Positions 1 to 6,587 of a DNA stretch of 64,000 nt are shown here, piece after piece. A program made the translations under genes and the position numbers. The stretch spans positions 434,001-498,000 of the forward strand of contig NZ_KQ758468.1 of the NCBI RefSeq assembly GCF_001456955.1. The letters are read 5' to 3'. Each line of letters opens with the position of its first letter. Within the stretch, counting starts at the first letter, position 1. The DNA is from Microbacterium enclense (GTDB lineage: Bacteria > Actinomycetota > Actinomycetes > Actinomycetales > Microbacteriaceae). The notes below the pieces were generated by a model. The model worked only from the letters and a program-made list of their open reading frames with translations. It did not search any database and was not told the DNA's origin.

Positions 1-272
1 GGGTCGTTATCCCAGGCGTTTACGTCGTCGGGTGCAGCACCGTCACGGAAACGAACCTCACCCCAGCGGGCTTCCTGCTCTTCCTCCGAGTAGTCCAACC
101 ACGACTCTCCAAAGCGGTCCTTGGTTGCTTCGTAGTGGTTGGCAGTAACGGTCACCGTCTGTCCCCGGTGAAGCAGAGTACCGGATGATGCCCATGCGGA
201 GTTTAGGTTCTCGTCGGGCAAGGTGAATGTGGACAAGGCGTGAATAACGCGGGGGTAGATGCTTGTGCTCAT
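1..272 (-). CDS. Phage-type small protein, 3' end cut by window edge
   Basis: The reading frame starts at an ATG whose complement is at 270-272, after GGAGGAGA-type Shine-Dalgarno sequence, and runs off the left edge without a stop (about 90 residues visible). The start overlaps the stop of the upstream gene as ATGA, so the two are probably translationally coupled. The N-terminus (MSTSIYPRVIHALSTF) resembles the upstream 75-aa protein: a YPR-x-I-x-AL-x-x-FT block, a shared SWLD motif, then Glu-rich sequence and G-E-x-R-F. I therefore read it as a tandem paralogue. No known domain is recognised. It lies in the low-GC prophage-like segment, and its function is unknown. Confidence 0.75.
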   Translation of the reverse strand, partial: MSTSIYPRVIHALSTFTLPDENLNSAWASSGTLLHRGQTVTVTANHYEATKDRFGESWLDYSEEEQEARWGEVRFRDGAAPDDVNAWDND

Positions 273-496
273 GATGTCTCCTCCACGGCGAAGCGTTGCT
301 CGCCGTACTGTGAAATTTGTTGTTCAGGGGTGAGGTCGAGCCAAGACCGCCCATCTGTTCCGACCGTCTGCTTGTACATGTGCTCGCTGATGTCGAGTAC
401 GTCACCGGGGCTGGCAAGGAACCCACTCCAGCCACCGTCCGGCGCAGTGAAGTGGCTCAAGGCCTTGATTCGTCGGGGATAGTTCTTGATGCTCAT
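269..496 (-). CDS. Phage-type small protein (75 aa), paralogue of its downstream neighbour
   Basis: A 75-aa protein beginning MSIKNYPRRIKALSHFTAPD. Its start overlaps the upstream HTH gene stop (ATGA), and its own stop overlaps the next start in the same way, so three genes form a tight leftward operon. It shares YPR, AL-x-x-FT, SWLD and GE-x-RF blocks with the next gene, which suggests an old tandem duplication. It has no cysteines, signal peptide or membrane segment. Size and context fit a phage accessory protein, but I do not recognise a family. Confidence 0.75.
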   Translation of the reverse strand: MSIKNYPRRIKALSHFTAPDGGWSGFLASPGDVLDISEHMYKQTVGTDGRSWLDLTPEQQISQYGEQRFAVEETS

Positions 497-1008
497 TTGT
501 ATTTCTCGATTCGGGTTCGGAGGCTTGCGGTGAGGTCGCGAAGGCTTTTCCGCTCAGCCATATGGTCAGCAAGGGCGGAAGCGGCTGCGGGGTGGGACTT
601 CGCGAGGTCGGTAACGGCGTTCACGACATCCTGCGCTTCTTCGAGAATGTCGAGCGCTGTGAGGTCATCCCCGCCCACGTGTGAGCGCAGAGCGGCGAGG
701 CTGTCGGTCTCCACTTTGATAGCTCGTGCCTGTGCGAGAGGGGTTCCTGCACTAGCGACGCGCCTGCGGAGGTCGCGTGCATTGTCGGCGGCTTCCCGGA
801 GTCGCAGGCCGATATCGACGGTGTTCGGTTCATCGTCCATGACACACGCCAACTGCGACTTCCGAGAAATCGCGTATCTGCCGATGCTGGAAACTGTCAC
901 GCCCATTTCCGTGCTGATTGCACGGTATGAAACGCCGTCGTCCAACATTTGGTCGATGCGGTTTCTCTGTGGGTGATTCACCACCGTTGAGGTTCTGCCT
1001 GAAGCCAT
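493..1008 (-). CDS. Phage helix-turn-helix protein (171 aa)
   Basis: Residues about 14-50 read as a helix-turn-helix of the type that begins small terminase subunits and site-specific DNA-binding phage proteins: a first helix ending DDGVSYRAI, then STEMGVTVSSIGRYA. The remaining 120 residues are charged, helical and probably coiled (LRLREAADNARDLRRRVA). It is the first gene of a leftward three-gene set joined by ATGA overlaps. Only a weak AGGGATT precedes the ATG. A terminase small subunit is one possibility, but no large subunit is in view, so I leave the role open. Confidence 0.7.
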   Translation of the reverse strand: MASGRTSTVVNHPQRNRIDQMLDDGVSYRAISTEMGVTVSSIGRYAISRKSQLACVMDDEPNTVDIGLRLREAADNARDLRRRVASAGTPLAQARAIKVETDSLAALRSHVGGDDLTALDILEEAQDVVNAVTDLAKSHPAAASALADHMAERKSLRDLTASLRTRIEKYK

Positions 1009-1163
1009 AATCCCTGTAATCCCTGGTGTCTAGAGGAAGAAAGGCAGGAGGCTGGTACCTACATTTCGGGGAAAGGAAGGAGACCCCGCCAGTTCCTCCC
1101 GCTTTTCTTCTCTATCTACTATCGCTCACAGAGCGAGACACGCATGTGTTCTGTGGGACGAAT

Positions 1164-1415
1164 TCAGGACAATAGACCTGAGATATCGACCTCGCGATTC
1201 GGGTCGTAAACCCAACTCCATTGACCCGGGTTCCATTCCTTTAGCACAGTCTTGTCGGCGTCCCACACACAGGAACTCAACGCCTTGAGCATTTTGATGC
1301 GGTCTGTCGCTTGTGAGCGTGTCATGAAATCCCAGGGGGAGAGTGCTACTTCAAGGCGCTTCTCCATGCCACGGCCCAAACGAATTTGCCCTGGTGTAGC
1401 TGGCTCAGTGTTCAT
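1164..1415 (-). CDS. Phage-type hypothetical protein (83 aa)
   Basis: The frame is open further upstream, but the ATG with complement at 1413-1415 is preceded by AGGAATCATC, a good ribosome binding site, and gives 83 residues starting MNTEPATPGQIRLGRG. The C-terminal half is rich in Trp and Asp (VWDADKTVLKEWNPGQWSWV). Its start lies inside the end of the 46-aa gene upstream (11-nt overlap). No domain is recognised. It belongs to the leftward prophage-type gene set. Confidence 0.65.
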   Translation of the reverse strand: MNTEPATPGQIRLGRGMEKRLEVALSPWDFMTRSQATDRIKMLKALSSCVWDADKTVLKEWNPGQWSWVYDPNREVDISGLLS

Positions 1416-1545
1416 GATGATTCCTATACGTGTCTTTGGAGCTATTTTCAAGAAGAAGCTCAAGTTGCTTTACTGCTTCGTCCAGCCGGTCGTCGCGGAG
1501 CGACATGCGGCTCAGTACATCGTCAAATCCCTCAAGTCGAGACAT
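1405..1545 (-). CDS. Tiny phage-type protein (46 aa), coiled-coil-like
   Basis: This short frame begins MSRLEGFDDVLSRMSLRDDR and continues as a Leu/Glu-rich amphipathic helix (LDEAVKQLELLLENS). It starts 3 nt after the stop of the 60-aa gene and overlaps the start of the 83-aa gene by 11 nt, filling the gap between them exactly. That packing and the helix-like composition are the reasons for calling it. There is no good ribosome binding site of its own, so translation would rely on coupling. Function unknown. Confidence 0.55.
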   Translation of the reverse strand: MSRLEGFDDVLSRMSLRDDRLDEAVKQLELLLENSSKDTYRNHHEH

Positions 1546-1548
1546 TGG

Positions 1549-1731
1549 TCAAATCCCGGCTACGAGAGCGGCAACTTCGGAATCCGTCCAGGATTCGTCA
1601 ATCAAGTCATCAACCCTGTTCGCGCCGTCGCTCGCGCCGTCAGGCGGGAGAGCGACTTCAGGCGCGAGGGTCTTACCTGTGTTACGAAATTCCGGTGCGG
1701 ACAACTGCTGCGGGTCGATTTTCTTCGCCAT
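1549..1731 (-). CDS. Phage-type hypothetical protein (60 aa)
   Basis: The frame is open well upstream, but the ATG complemented at 1729-1731 has an ideal GAGGAAATC leader and gives a 60-aa protein, MAKKIDPQQLSAPEF onward. It is acidic in its second half (DDLIDESWTDSEVAALV), with no membrane or metal-binding signature. It is the first gene after a strong terminator-like hairpin, so a promoter for the leftward set below it probably lies in the roughly 60 nt upstream. Function unknown. Confidence 0.65.
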   Translation of the reverse strand: MAKKIDPQQLSAPEFRNTGKTLAPEVALPPDGASDGANRVDDLIDESWTDSEVAALVAGI

Positions 1732-1794
1732 GATTTCCTCAAATCGTCTGGACGTATCTCTTTTACGCCTCTTACTTACAGTCGCGCAAAACGA

Positions 1795-1843
1795 GACACC
1801 CTCCGCGGGGCAGATTTGAGGAAAGAACCCCGCGGAGGGTGTC
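1795..1843 (-). terminator. Strong hairpin terminator with T tract
   Basis: The arms at 1795-1810 and 1828-1843 form a perfect 16-bp GC-rich stem with a 17-nt loop. On the minus strand the stem is followed by TCGTTTT. It sits just after the stop of the 245-aa gene and separates it from the small genes below. T-rich sequence also follows on the plus strand, so it may work in both directions. Confidence 0.85.
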
Positions 1844-1852
1844 CACTCTATT

Positions 1853-2590
1853 CTACTTTGAGTCTTCTTCTTTTTGCGCTTTCTTCCTCTCGTTGAGCGC
1901 GCGGTTATAGGCACGAACTGCGAGCGTGCAAGCATCACATCTGCATTTGAAATGCCAGTACACTTTCGGCAGGCCGTGTTCCTTTCCAGGGGGGAGGGTC
2001 ACCGGAGGCCTACCGGGCAGGGGGCGGCCTGGCGATTTACGAGTCGGCGCAACCGGTTTGGAGTTCACCTTCTCGGGACGCTTCTGTACACGCACGGCAT
2101 CCGGCTTTGTCGGCACCACATACTTGACCTGCACTGGCCGTTGAGTAGCGTCTCGCTGTTTGCGCTTTTGGGTTTCCATGCGAGCACGCTGCGCACCCAC
2201 GCAGGAATCACAGCGGCAGTCGTGCTTGCGGAAGCACGTACCCGTGGTGCCGTGGGGGTGGTCGTCTGGGCATCCCCTCCTGACTTCGTGGGGGTTGCGT
2301 ACCGCCCACGCCGCCCGGGCCGTCTGAAGGGCATCAAACGCCTCCGCCGAGGCTTGTACGGCCTGCTGAGCCTCGTAACGTGCGCGGGACACCAGGAGTG
2401 CCCTTGCCGCGTCTGAGGGGCTGTGAGCGGCTTCTGCAACAAGCTGCCGTTGGCGGAGTTCGGGGAGCATGAGGGAGCGGAGTTCGCGGGCGGCGTGCTG
2501 GATGTTCATACCCTCTACCGTCGCGCGGTCGGCACCCCACGCACGTGGGGCGAGAGGGAGCGGGGCGGAAGGAGCCTGGAGGAGTTGCAT
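1853..2590 (-). CDS. Phage protein with two HG...CxCDxC metal-binding motifs (245 aa)
   Basis: Two related motifs are visible. HG at 113-114 is followed by Cys125, Cys127 and Cys130 (KHDCRCDSC), and HG at 205-206 is followed by Cys216, Cys218 and Cys221 (FKCRCDAC). A His plus CxCDxC arrangement is common in short actinophage proteins and looks like a zinc site. Having two copies in one chain is less usual. Residues 30-95 are Ala/Arg/Glu-rich helix, and the linker 140-200 is basic and proline-rich, compatible with nucleic-acid binding. The gene is monocistronic, ending at the hairpin downstream. The start used has GAGAGACC upstream. An internal ATG at residue 28 is possible. Confidence 0.7.
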   Translation of the reverse strand: MQLLQAPSAPLPLAPRAWGADRATVEGMNIQHAARELRSLMLPELRQRQLVAEAAHSPSDAARALLVSRARYEAQQAVQASAEAFDALQTARAAWAVRNPHEVRRGCPDDHPHGTTGTCFRKHDCRCDSCVGAQRARMETQKRKQRDATQRPVQVKYVVPTKPDAVRVQKRPEKVNSKPVAPTRKSPGRPLPGRPPVTLPPGKEHGLPKVYWHFKCRCDACTLAVRAYNRALNERKKAQKEEDSK

Positions 2591-2788
2591 GGTCTCTCAT
2601 ACGCCGCACCGTGGAGTTTGTAGAACGCGCGCGCCGGTCAGGATTTATTCAGGACGGCAACGGATGCGCTCGTGAACGTCCGTAGCGGTTGATTTTCCAG
2701 AAACAGCCTTTGAACTGGGATTACTTGCCGGTGAGCGCTACTGACGATATCGCGACGTTCCGCATGATTACGCCGGTGACGGAACGAT

Positions 2789-2821
2789 AGGTTCTTGGTT
2801 CGAGTCCAAGCCGGGGAGCCA
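2789..2821 (+). other. Attachment site: 3' fragment of a tRNA gene (probably tRNA-Asn)
   Basis: The sequence contains a complete T arm (CTTGG, TTCGAGT, CCAAG) followed by CCGGGGA, a discriminator G and CCA, then a terminator. No matching 5' acceptor (TCCCCGG), D arm or anticodon arm precedes it, so it is a displaced tRNA 3' end. This is the classic product of integrase recombination at a tRNA gene. GC content and gene type change exactly here. The assignment to tRNA-Asn is from memory of actinobacterial tRNA-Asn 3' ends and is uncertain. Confidence 0.8.
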
Positions 2822-2825
2822 GCGA

Positions 2826-2853
2826 AAGGCCCGTCTCGTCAGAGGCGGGCCTT
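2826..2853 (+). terminator. Terminator of the original tRNA gene
   Basis: AAGGCCCG at 2826-2833 pairs with CGGGCCTT at 2846-2853, with an extra inner CTC/GAG, followed by CGTCGTT. It lies 4 nt after the tRNA 3' fragment and marks the chromosomal side of the junction. Confidence 0.75.
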
Positions 2854-2996
2854 CGTCGTTCGCGGGTCAACCGATCGCGACGGGAAGCTGCCGGTCGGAC
2901 CGCGGCGGACGCGCCACCATGCTTTTCACCTGCTGAGCGTCGACGACCGCGGTGGCAGGGCATGTACTCCCGTCGCGGCGCACCTCGCTGACGGCC

Positions 2997-3152
2997 TCAG
3001 GCGGGAACGTCGTCGCCTTCGTCGCCCCGTTCGGTTCGCTGGCGCTCGCGCTCGACGGGATCGGCCTCCATGTCGGGCACGATCGAGGTGTCGTCGCGGT
3101 CGGTCTTCTGGGCGGCGGGGTCGGGCACGGGGAGACGGTCAGGATCGCTCAT
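2997..3152 (-). CDS. Small acidic hypothetical protein (51 aa)
   Basis: The frame begins MSDPDRLPVPDPAAQKTDRD and ends in GDEGDDVPA. It is hydrophilic and rich in Asp, Glu, Arg and Pro, with no hydrophobic segment, so probably intrinsically disordered. The codon choice looks like the host's (GAC, CCC, GTC). It lies 52 nt beyond the end of the kinase gene on the same strand. There is no clear ribosome binding site, so the call is tentative. The stretch from the tRNA terminator to this gene holds nothing else I can support. Confidence 0.45.
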   Translation of the reverse strand: MSDPDRLPVPDPAAQKTDRDDTSIVPDMEADPVERERQRTERGDEGDDVPA

Positions 3153-3204
3153 GCACGGGATGCCACCATGCCGGCGCCGCGTCGGTCAGCACCGTTGACA
3201 GCGG

Positions 3205-5043
3205 TCAGTTCTTGCCCGAAGGGCCGACGCCGCGGCCAGGGCCGGCGTCGTCCGACTTACCCGGCGAGTCGGGCCGTCCTGTGCCCTCCGGCGCTCCCCG
3301 GCCGGGAGAGCGGGTCGCTTCCGCGGAGGGAACGGGCGGCGCCGGGTTCGCGGCAGAGCCACCGGCGCTGGTCGTCTCGCCGCCACCGCTCGGACCGGTC
3401 GCCCGGGAGACGACCGGCTCGACCACGACGGGCGCGGGCTGCGCTGGTTGCGCCGGCGTCGACGCATCGGGGCTCGGCTGTGCCGTGGCGTCGGTCTCGA
3501 CCACGGGCGACGGCGATGAAACCGGTGCCGACGTCGCGACGGGGGCCGGCGTGGCGACGGCGGTGTCGTCGGCGACCGGCGGCGAATCGTTGCGCGCCGG
3601 AGCAGGGGTCGACGCCGGTGCGCGATCCGTCGTCACATCCTGCGCCGCCCCGAGCGAGAAGGCCGCGAGATGTCCGCCGACGATGAGCGCCGCACCGGCG
3701 CTCGCGGCCACCCATGCCCAGCCGCGGCGGCGCGGCCGGCGGTCGGAGGGGCGGCGCGGGGTCGCGGCGTCCTGGGACAGCGCGGCAGCCTGATCGTCGC
3801 GAACAGGACCGCTCTGCCCGGACGCGGTCCCGTCCGTCGCGCCCGCGAGGAGGGCCTCGGCAGCGAGCGTCGACGCGCCCGCAGACACGGCACCGGCGGC
3901 GCCCGTCGACGCGCCCGCAGGCACGGTCCCCGCGGCCGCCGGAGACGCCGCGGCCGCCGTGGACGCCGCGATCGGCGCGGTCGGCGTCATCCACCCCGCG
4001 AGCTGCTGCGTGGCATCCGGGACGAGCGTCGGTTCTTCTTCCGCGAGCGCCTCCGCGCGCCGCGCGACCTCCGCCGCCGACGGCCGCGCCGTGGCATCCG
4101 GAACGAGCGTCGGTTCCTCCTCCGCGAGCGCCTCCGCGCGCCGCGCGACCTCCGCCGCCGACGGCCGCGCCGTGGCATCCGGAACGCGCGTCGGTTCCTC
4201 CTCCGCGAGCGCCTCCGCGCGCCGCGCGACCTCCGCCGCCGACGGCCGCGCCGTGGCATCCGCAACCCGCATAGCGACCAACAACGCACGCCACTGGGGG
4301 CTCAGCGACCCCGGGACGTCGGGCTGACGGGCCAGGCGCGCGAGCAGGGTCTCTTGCAGAGATCCGGCGCCGAACGGGTGCAGACGCGTGAGCGCCTCGA
4401 TGGCGAGCAGCCCCAGAGCGTAGATGTCGGACGCCGCCTGCGGCGCCTCGCCCCGCACCTGCTCGGGCGCGAGGTACGCGGCGGTGCCGATGACGGTGCC
4501 GGGGGTGGTCAGCCGCGTGGCATCGATGAGGTGGGCGACACCGAAGTCGGCGAGCACGGCCTCAGCGTCCCGGGGTGCCCCGTGGAGCGGACGCATCAGC
4601 ACGTTGGAGGGTTTGACGTCACGGTGGACGATCCCCGCGTCGTGCACGACCGCGAGTGCCCCGGCGAGATCGGCCAGGATGCCGGCCAGCTCCCGCGGCG
4701 GAATGGCCTGCTGTTCGATCCGACGCTGCAGCGACGGACCGGCGATCAGCTCCATCACGAGATAGACGTGGTCCTCGCCCACCAGGCGCGCGTCGTACAG
4801 GGTGACCAGCGAGGGGTGATCGAGGGCCGCCAGCGCCCGCGCCTCCGACATGCGCCGCAGCGGCTCGGGGCCGTCGGTGCCGTCGGCGTGGAAGATCTTG
4901 ATCGCCACGTCTCGGGCCAGCACCTCGTCGCGGGCGCGGAAGACGCGCCCCATTCCGCCGGCACCGAGGCGCTCGCGCAGGATGTAGCGCCCACCGAGGA
5001 TGTCGCCCGTGTGCGCCAGCGAGAGGTCAGGAGCGTGACTCAT
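3205..5043 (-). CDS. Transmembrane serine/threonine protein kinase (PASTA-less, Pkn type)
   Basis: The start chosen (AAGGATCCG before ATG) gives 612 aa. The kinase domain spans about residues 15-270: glycine loop GAGGMG (27-32), Lys49 in VAIKIF, HRD at 140-142 within HRDVKPSN, DFG at 166-168, and APEQ at 192-195. All catalytic residues are present. Residues 262-342 are three near-identical 27-residue copies of the last kinase-domain segment. A single membrane helix lies at about 441-465, followed by an extracellular Pro/Ala/Thr-rich tail without PASTA repeats. The likely role is phosphorylation of cytoplasmic targets in response to an envelope signal. The gene is divergent from glutaminase. 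Confidence 0.93.
   Translation of the reverse strand: MSHAPDLSLAHTGDILGGRYILRERLGAGGMGRVFRARDEVLARDVAIKIFHADGTDGPEPLRRMSEARALAALDHPSLVTLYDARLVGEDHVYLVMELIAGPSLQRRIEQQAIPPRELAGILADLAGALAVVHDAGIVHRDVKPSNVLMRPLHGAPRDAEAVLADFGVAHLIDATRLTTPGTVIGTAAYLAPEQVRGEAPQAASDIYALGLLAIEALTRLHPFGAGSLQETLLARLARQPDVPGSLSPQWRALLVAMRVADATARPSAAEVARRAEALAEEEPTRVPDATARPSAAEVARRAEALAEEEPTLVPDATARPSAAEVARRAEALAEEEPTLVPDATQQLAGWMTPTAPIAASTAAAASPAAAGTVPAGASTGAAGAVSAGASTLAAEALLAGATDGTASGQSGPVRDDQAAALSQDAATPRRPSDRRPRRRGWAWVAASAGAALIVGGHLAAFSLGAAQDVTTDRAPASTPAPARNDSPPVADDTAVATPAPVATSAPVSSPSPVVETDATAQPSPDASTPAQPAQPAPVVVEPVVSRATGPSGGGETTSAGGSAANPAPPVPSAEATRSPGRGAPEGTGRPDSPGKSDDAGPGRGVGPSGKN
4011..4253. repeat. Three tandem 81-bp units within the kinase gene
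   Basis: Units start at 4011, 4092 and 4173 and differ by only a few bases. A fourth begins at 4254 but stops matching within about 10 bases. Each encodes DATARPSAAEVARRAEALAE plus EEPT-x-VP. The unit at the kinase-domain end looks ancestral (RVADATARPSA), so the others arose by in-frame duplication. The near identity suggests recent or ongoing copy-number change. Confidence 0.92.
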
Positions 5044-5232
5044 CGGATCCTTCGCGAGGCAGCGGGAGAACGGCGCGGGATCGCCGTCTGCACGCACACT
5101 ATGCGCGGTCGGAGGGATGCCGGAGGGGGCTGGCGGCGGTTCGACGCGGCACGCATAATGCCGGCCTTGCCGCACGACGTCGACGCGTGCAACCCGGTCG
5201 GAGTGGCAGCGCCGGTGGACGAAGGTGGGGAA

Positions 5233-6177
5233 GTGACCCCCGATCCCCATCGTTACGACCTCGACGCGCTGCGCTCGCGCCTCCTCGACCACGGCGAAGA
5301 CGCCGACAAGGGCGAAGGCGAGGTCGACGACAGCATCCCCCAGCTCGCCGACGCCGACCCCGCTTTGTGCGCGATCGCCCTCGTGCTTCCCGACGGCACG
5401 ACGCGAACCAGCATCGATGCCCAGGTCGCGTTCAGTGTGCAGTCCGCCGTCAAACCGTTCCTCTTCGCCCTCGCGCTGCTCGACACCGACGGCGCCGCCC
5501 TCGACCGGGTCGGGATCGAACCGACGGGGGAGTCCTTCGACGCCATCAAGCTCGAGAGCGGCACGGGCCGGCCGCCCAACCCGATGGTCAACGCGGGCGC
5601 CCTGCTCACGGCATCCCTCGTCAGGGGATCCGACACGGCCGAGCGCGACGCGCGCATCGCCGAGGGGCTCGCCGCCTTCGCCGGACGCGACCTCTCCGTC
5701 GACGAAGACGTCGCGCACAACGAGCACCTGCTCGGCGACCGCAATCACGCCCTCGCGCACCTCATGCGCGCCGAGGGGACGATGCGGGTCGGCGCCGACG
5801 ACGCCGTGGCCGTCTACGCGCGCGCCTGCGCGACCCTGGTGGATGCCGAGACCCTCGCCGTCATGGGCGCGACGCTCGCGTGCGGCGGCGTGAACCCGCG
5901 CACGGGTCGACGCGTGGTGCCGGAGCGCGTGGCCCGCGATGTGGTGTCGGTCATGGCGACGTGCGGGGTGTACGACGGCTCGGGGCGGTGGATGCGGGCG
6001 GTCGGCATCCCGGCGAAGTCGAGCGTGTCGGGCGCGATCGTGCTCGCCGCGCCCGGGCGCCTCGGCGCGGCGGTGGTGAGCCCGCCCCTCGACGCCCAGG
6101 GCACCAGCGTCCGCGGTCGACGGGCGAGCGAAGCGCTCAGCGAAGACCTGCACCTGCACAGCTTCGCCGCGCGCTGA
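5233..6177 (+). CDS. glsA: Glutaminase (serine-dependent beta-lactamase-fold family)
   Basis: Hydrolyses L-glutamine to glutamate and ammonia. The GTG start (after GAAGGTGGGG) gives 314 aa, normal for the family. The SxxK nucleophile motif is Ser71-A-V-Lys74 (QSAVKPF). NPMVNAGAL follows at about 116-124, and the late conserved block CGVYDGSGRW is present, as is the C-terminal PAKSSVSGAI. An upstream in-frame ATG at about 5158 would add 25 residues that do not look family-like. The gene is single and divergent from the kinase. Together with the two glutamine synthetases elsewhere in the window it bears on glutamine balance. Confidence 0.92.
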   Translation: MTPDPHRYDLDALRSRLLDHGEDADKGEGEVDDSIPQLADADPALCAIALVLPDGTTRTSIDAQVAFSVQSAVKPFLFALALLDTDGAALDRVGIEPTGESFDAIKLESGTGRPPNPMVNAGALLTASLVRGSDTAERDARIAEGLAAFAGRDLSVDEDVAHNEHLLGDRNHALAHLMRAEGTMRVGADDAVAVYARACATLVDAETLAVMGATLACGGVNPRTGRRVVPERVARDVVSVMATCGVYDGSGRWMRAVGIPAKSSVSGAIVLAAPGRLGAAVVSPPLDAQGTSVRGRRASEALSEDLHLHSFAAR

Positions 6178-6212
6178 CGCCCCGCCACCCACGGGTGTGA
6201 GAGCATCGGCGC

Positions 6213-6587
6213 ATGCATCCCGTCGCGCGCCGCCGCGCCTCGCGAACCGTCACCGTCGGCGTGGTCGCCGCGCTCGCCGCCTCCCTCACCGGGTGCGGAC
6301 AGGGCAGCAACGTGTCGGAGGACTACGCCCAGATCTGCCGCGACAACGCCACCGAGAAACGCCTGCCCGACGACGACTGCAACAACCACGGCGGCAGCGC
6401 CGGCTGGTACTACTACGCGCTCGGCTCGAACAGCCGCACGGTCCCCGCCGTGGGGCAGACGGCCACCGGCGGCACCGACACGCTGCCCGCGGGCAAGACC
6501 GCCGCGCGCGGGATCTCCGGCGATGGAGCGAGCGTCTCGCGCGGCGGCTTCGGCGGTTCCGGCTCCGACGGCAGCCACGGCAGCTGA
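6213..6587 (+). CDS. Lipoprotein, YgiB-like partner of the next gene
   Basis: A 124-aa protein with an Arg-rich n-region, a hydrophobic helix and a lipobox (SLTGC, Cys28), so it should be lipid-anchored outside the membrane. The mature part has paired cysteines (ICRDNAT, DDDCNNHGG), then WYYYALGS, and a Gly/Ser-rich tail. Its stop overlaps the ATG of the ATP-grasp gene (TGATG), so the two are coupled. In E. coli a comparable pair exists (lipoprotein YgiB, DUF1190, with YgiC). The resemblance here is in architecture and context, and sequence similarity is only inferred. Confidence 0.8.
   Translation: MHPVARRRASRTVTVGVVAALAASLTGCGQGSNVSEDYAQICRDNATEKRLPDDDCNNHGGSAGWYYYALGSNSRTVPAVGQTATGGTDTLPAGKTAARGISGDGASVSRGGFGGSGSDGSHGS

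Noticed and set aside
2721..2963. 80-codon minus-strand frame across the tRNA fragment
   Set aside because: It encodes a GLEPRT-type peptide, the usual artefact of reading a tRNA T arm, and has no other coding features.
4011..4260. CRISPR-like repeat array
   Set aside because: The repeats are adjacent 81-bp coding units without spacers and encode a kinase segment.
5044..6192. Minus-strand extension of the kinase frame to 995 codons
   Set aside because: It would cover the glutaminase gene antisense, and a good ribosome binding site and standard kinase N-terminus occur at 5043.
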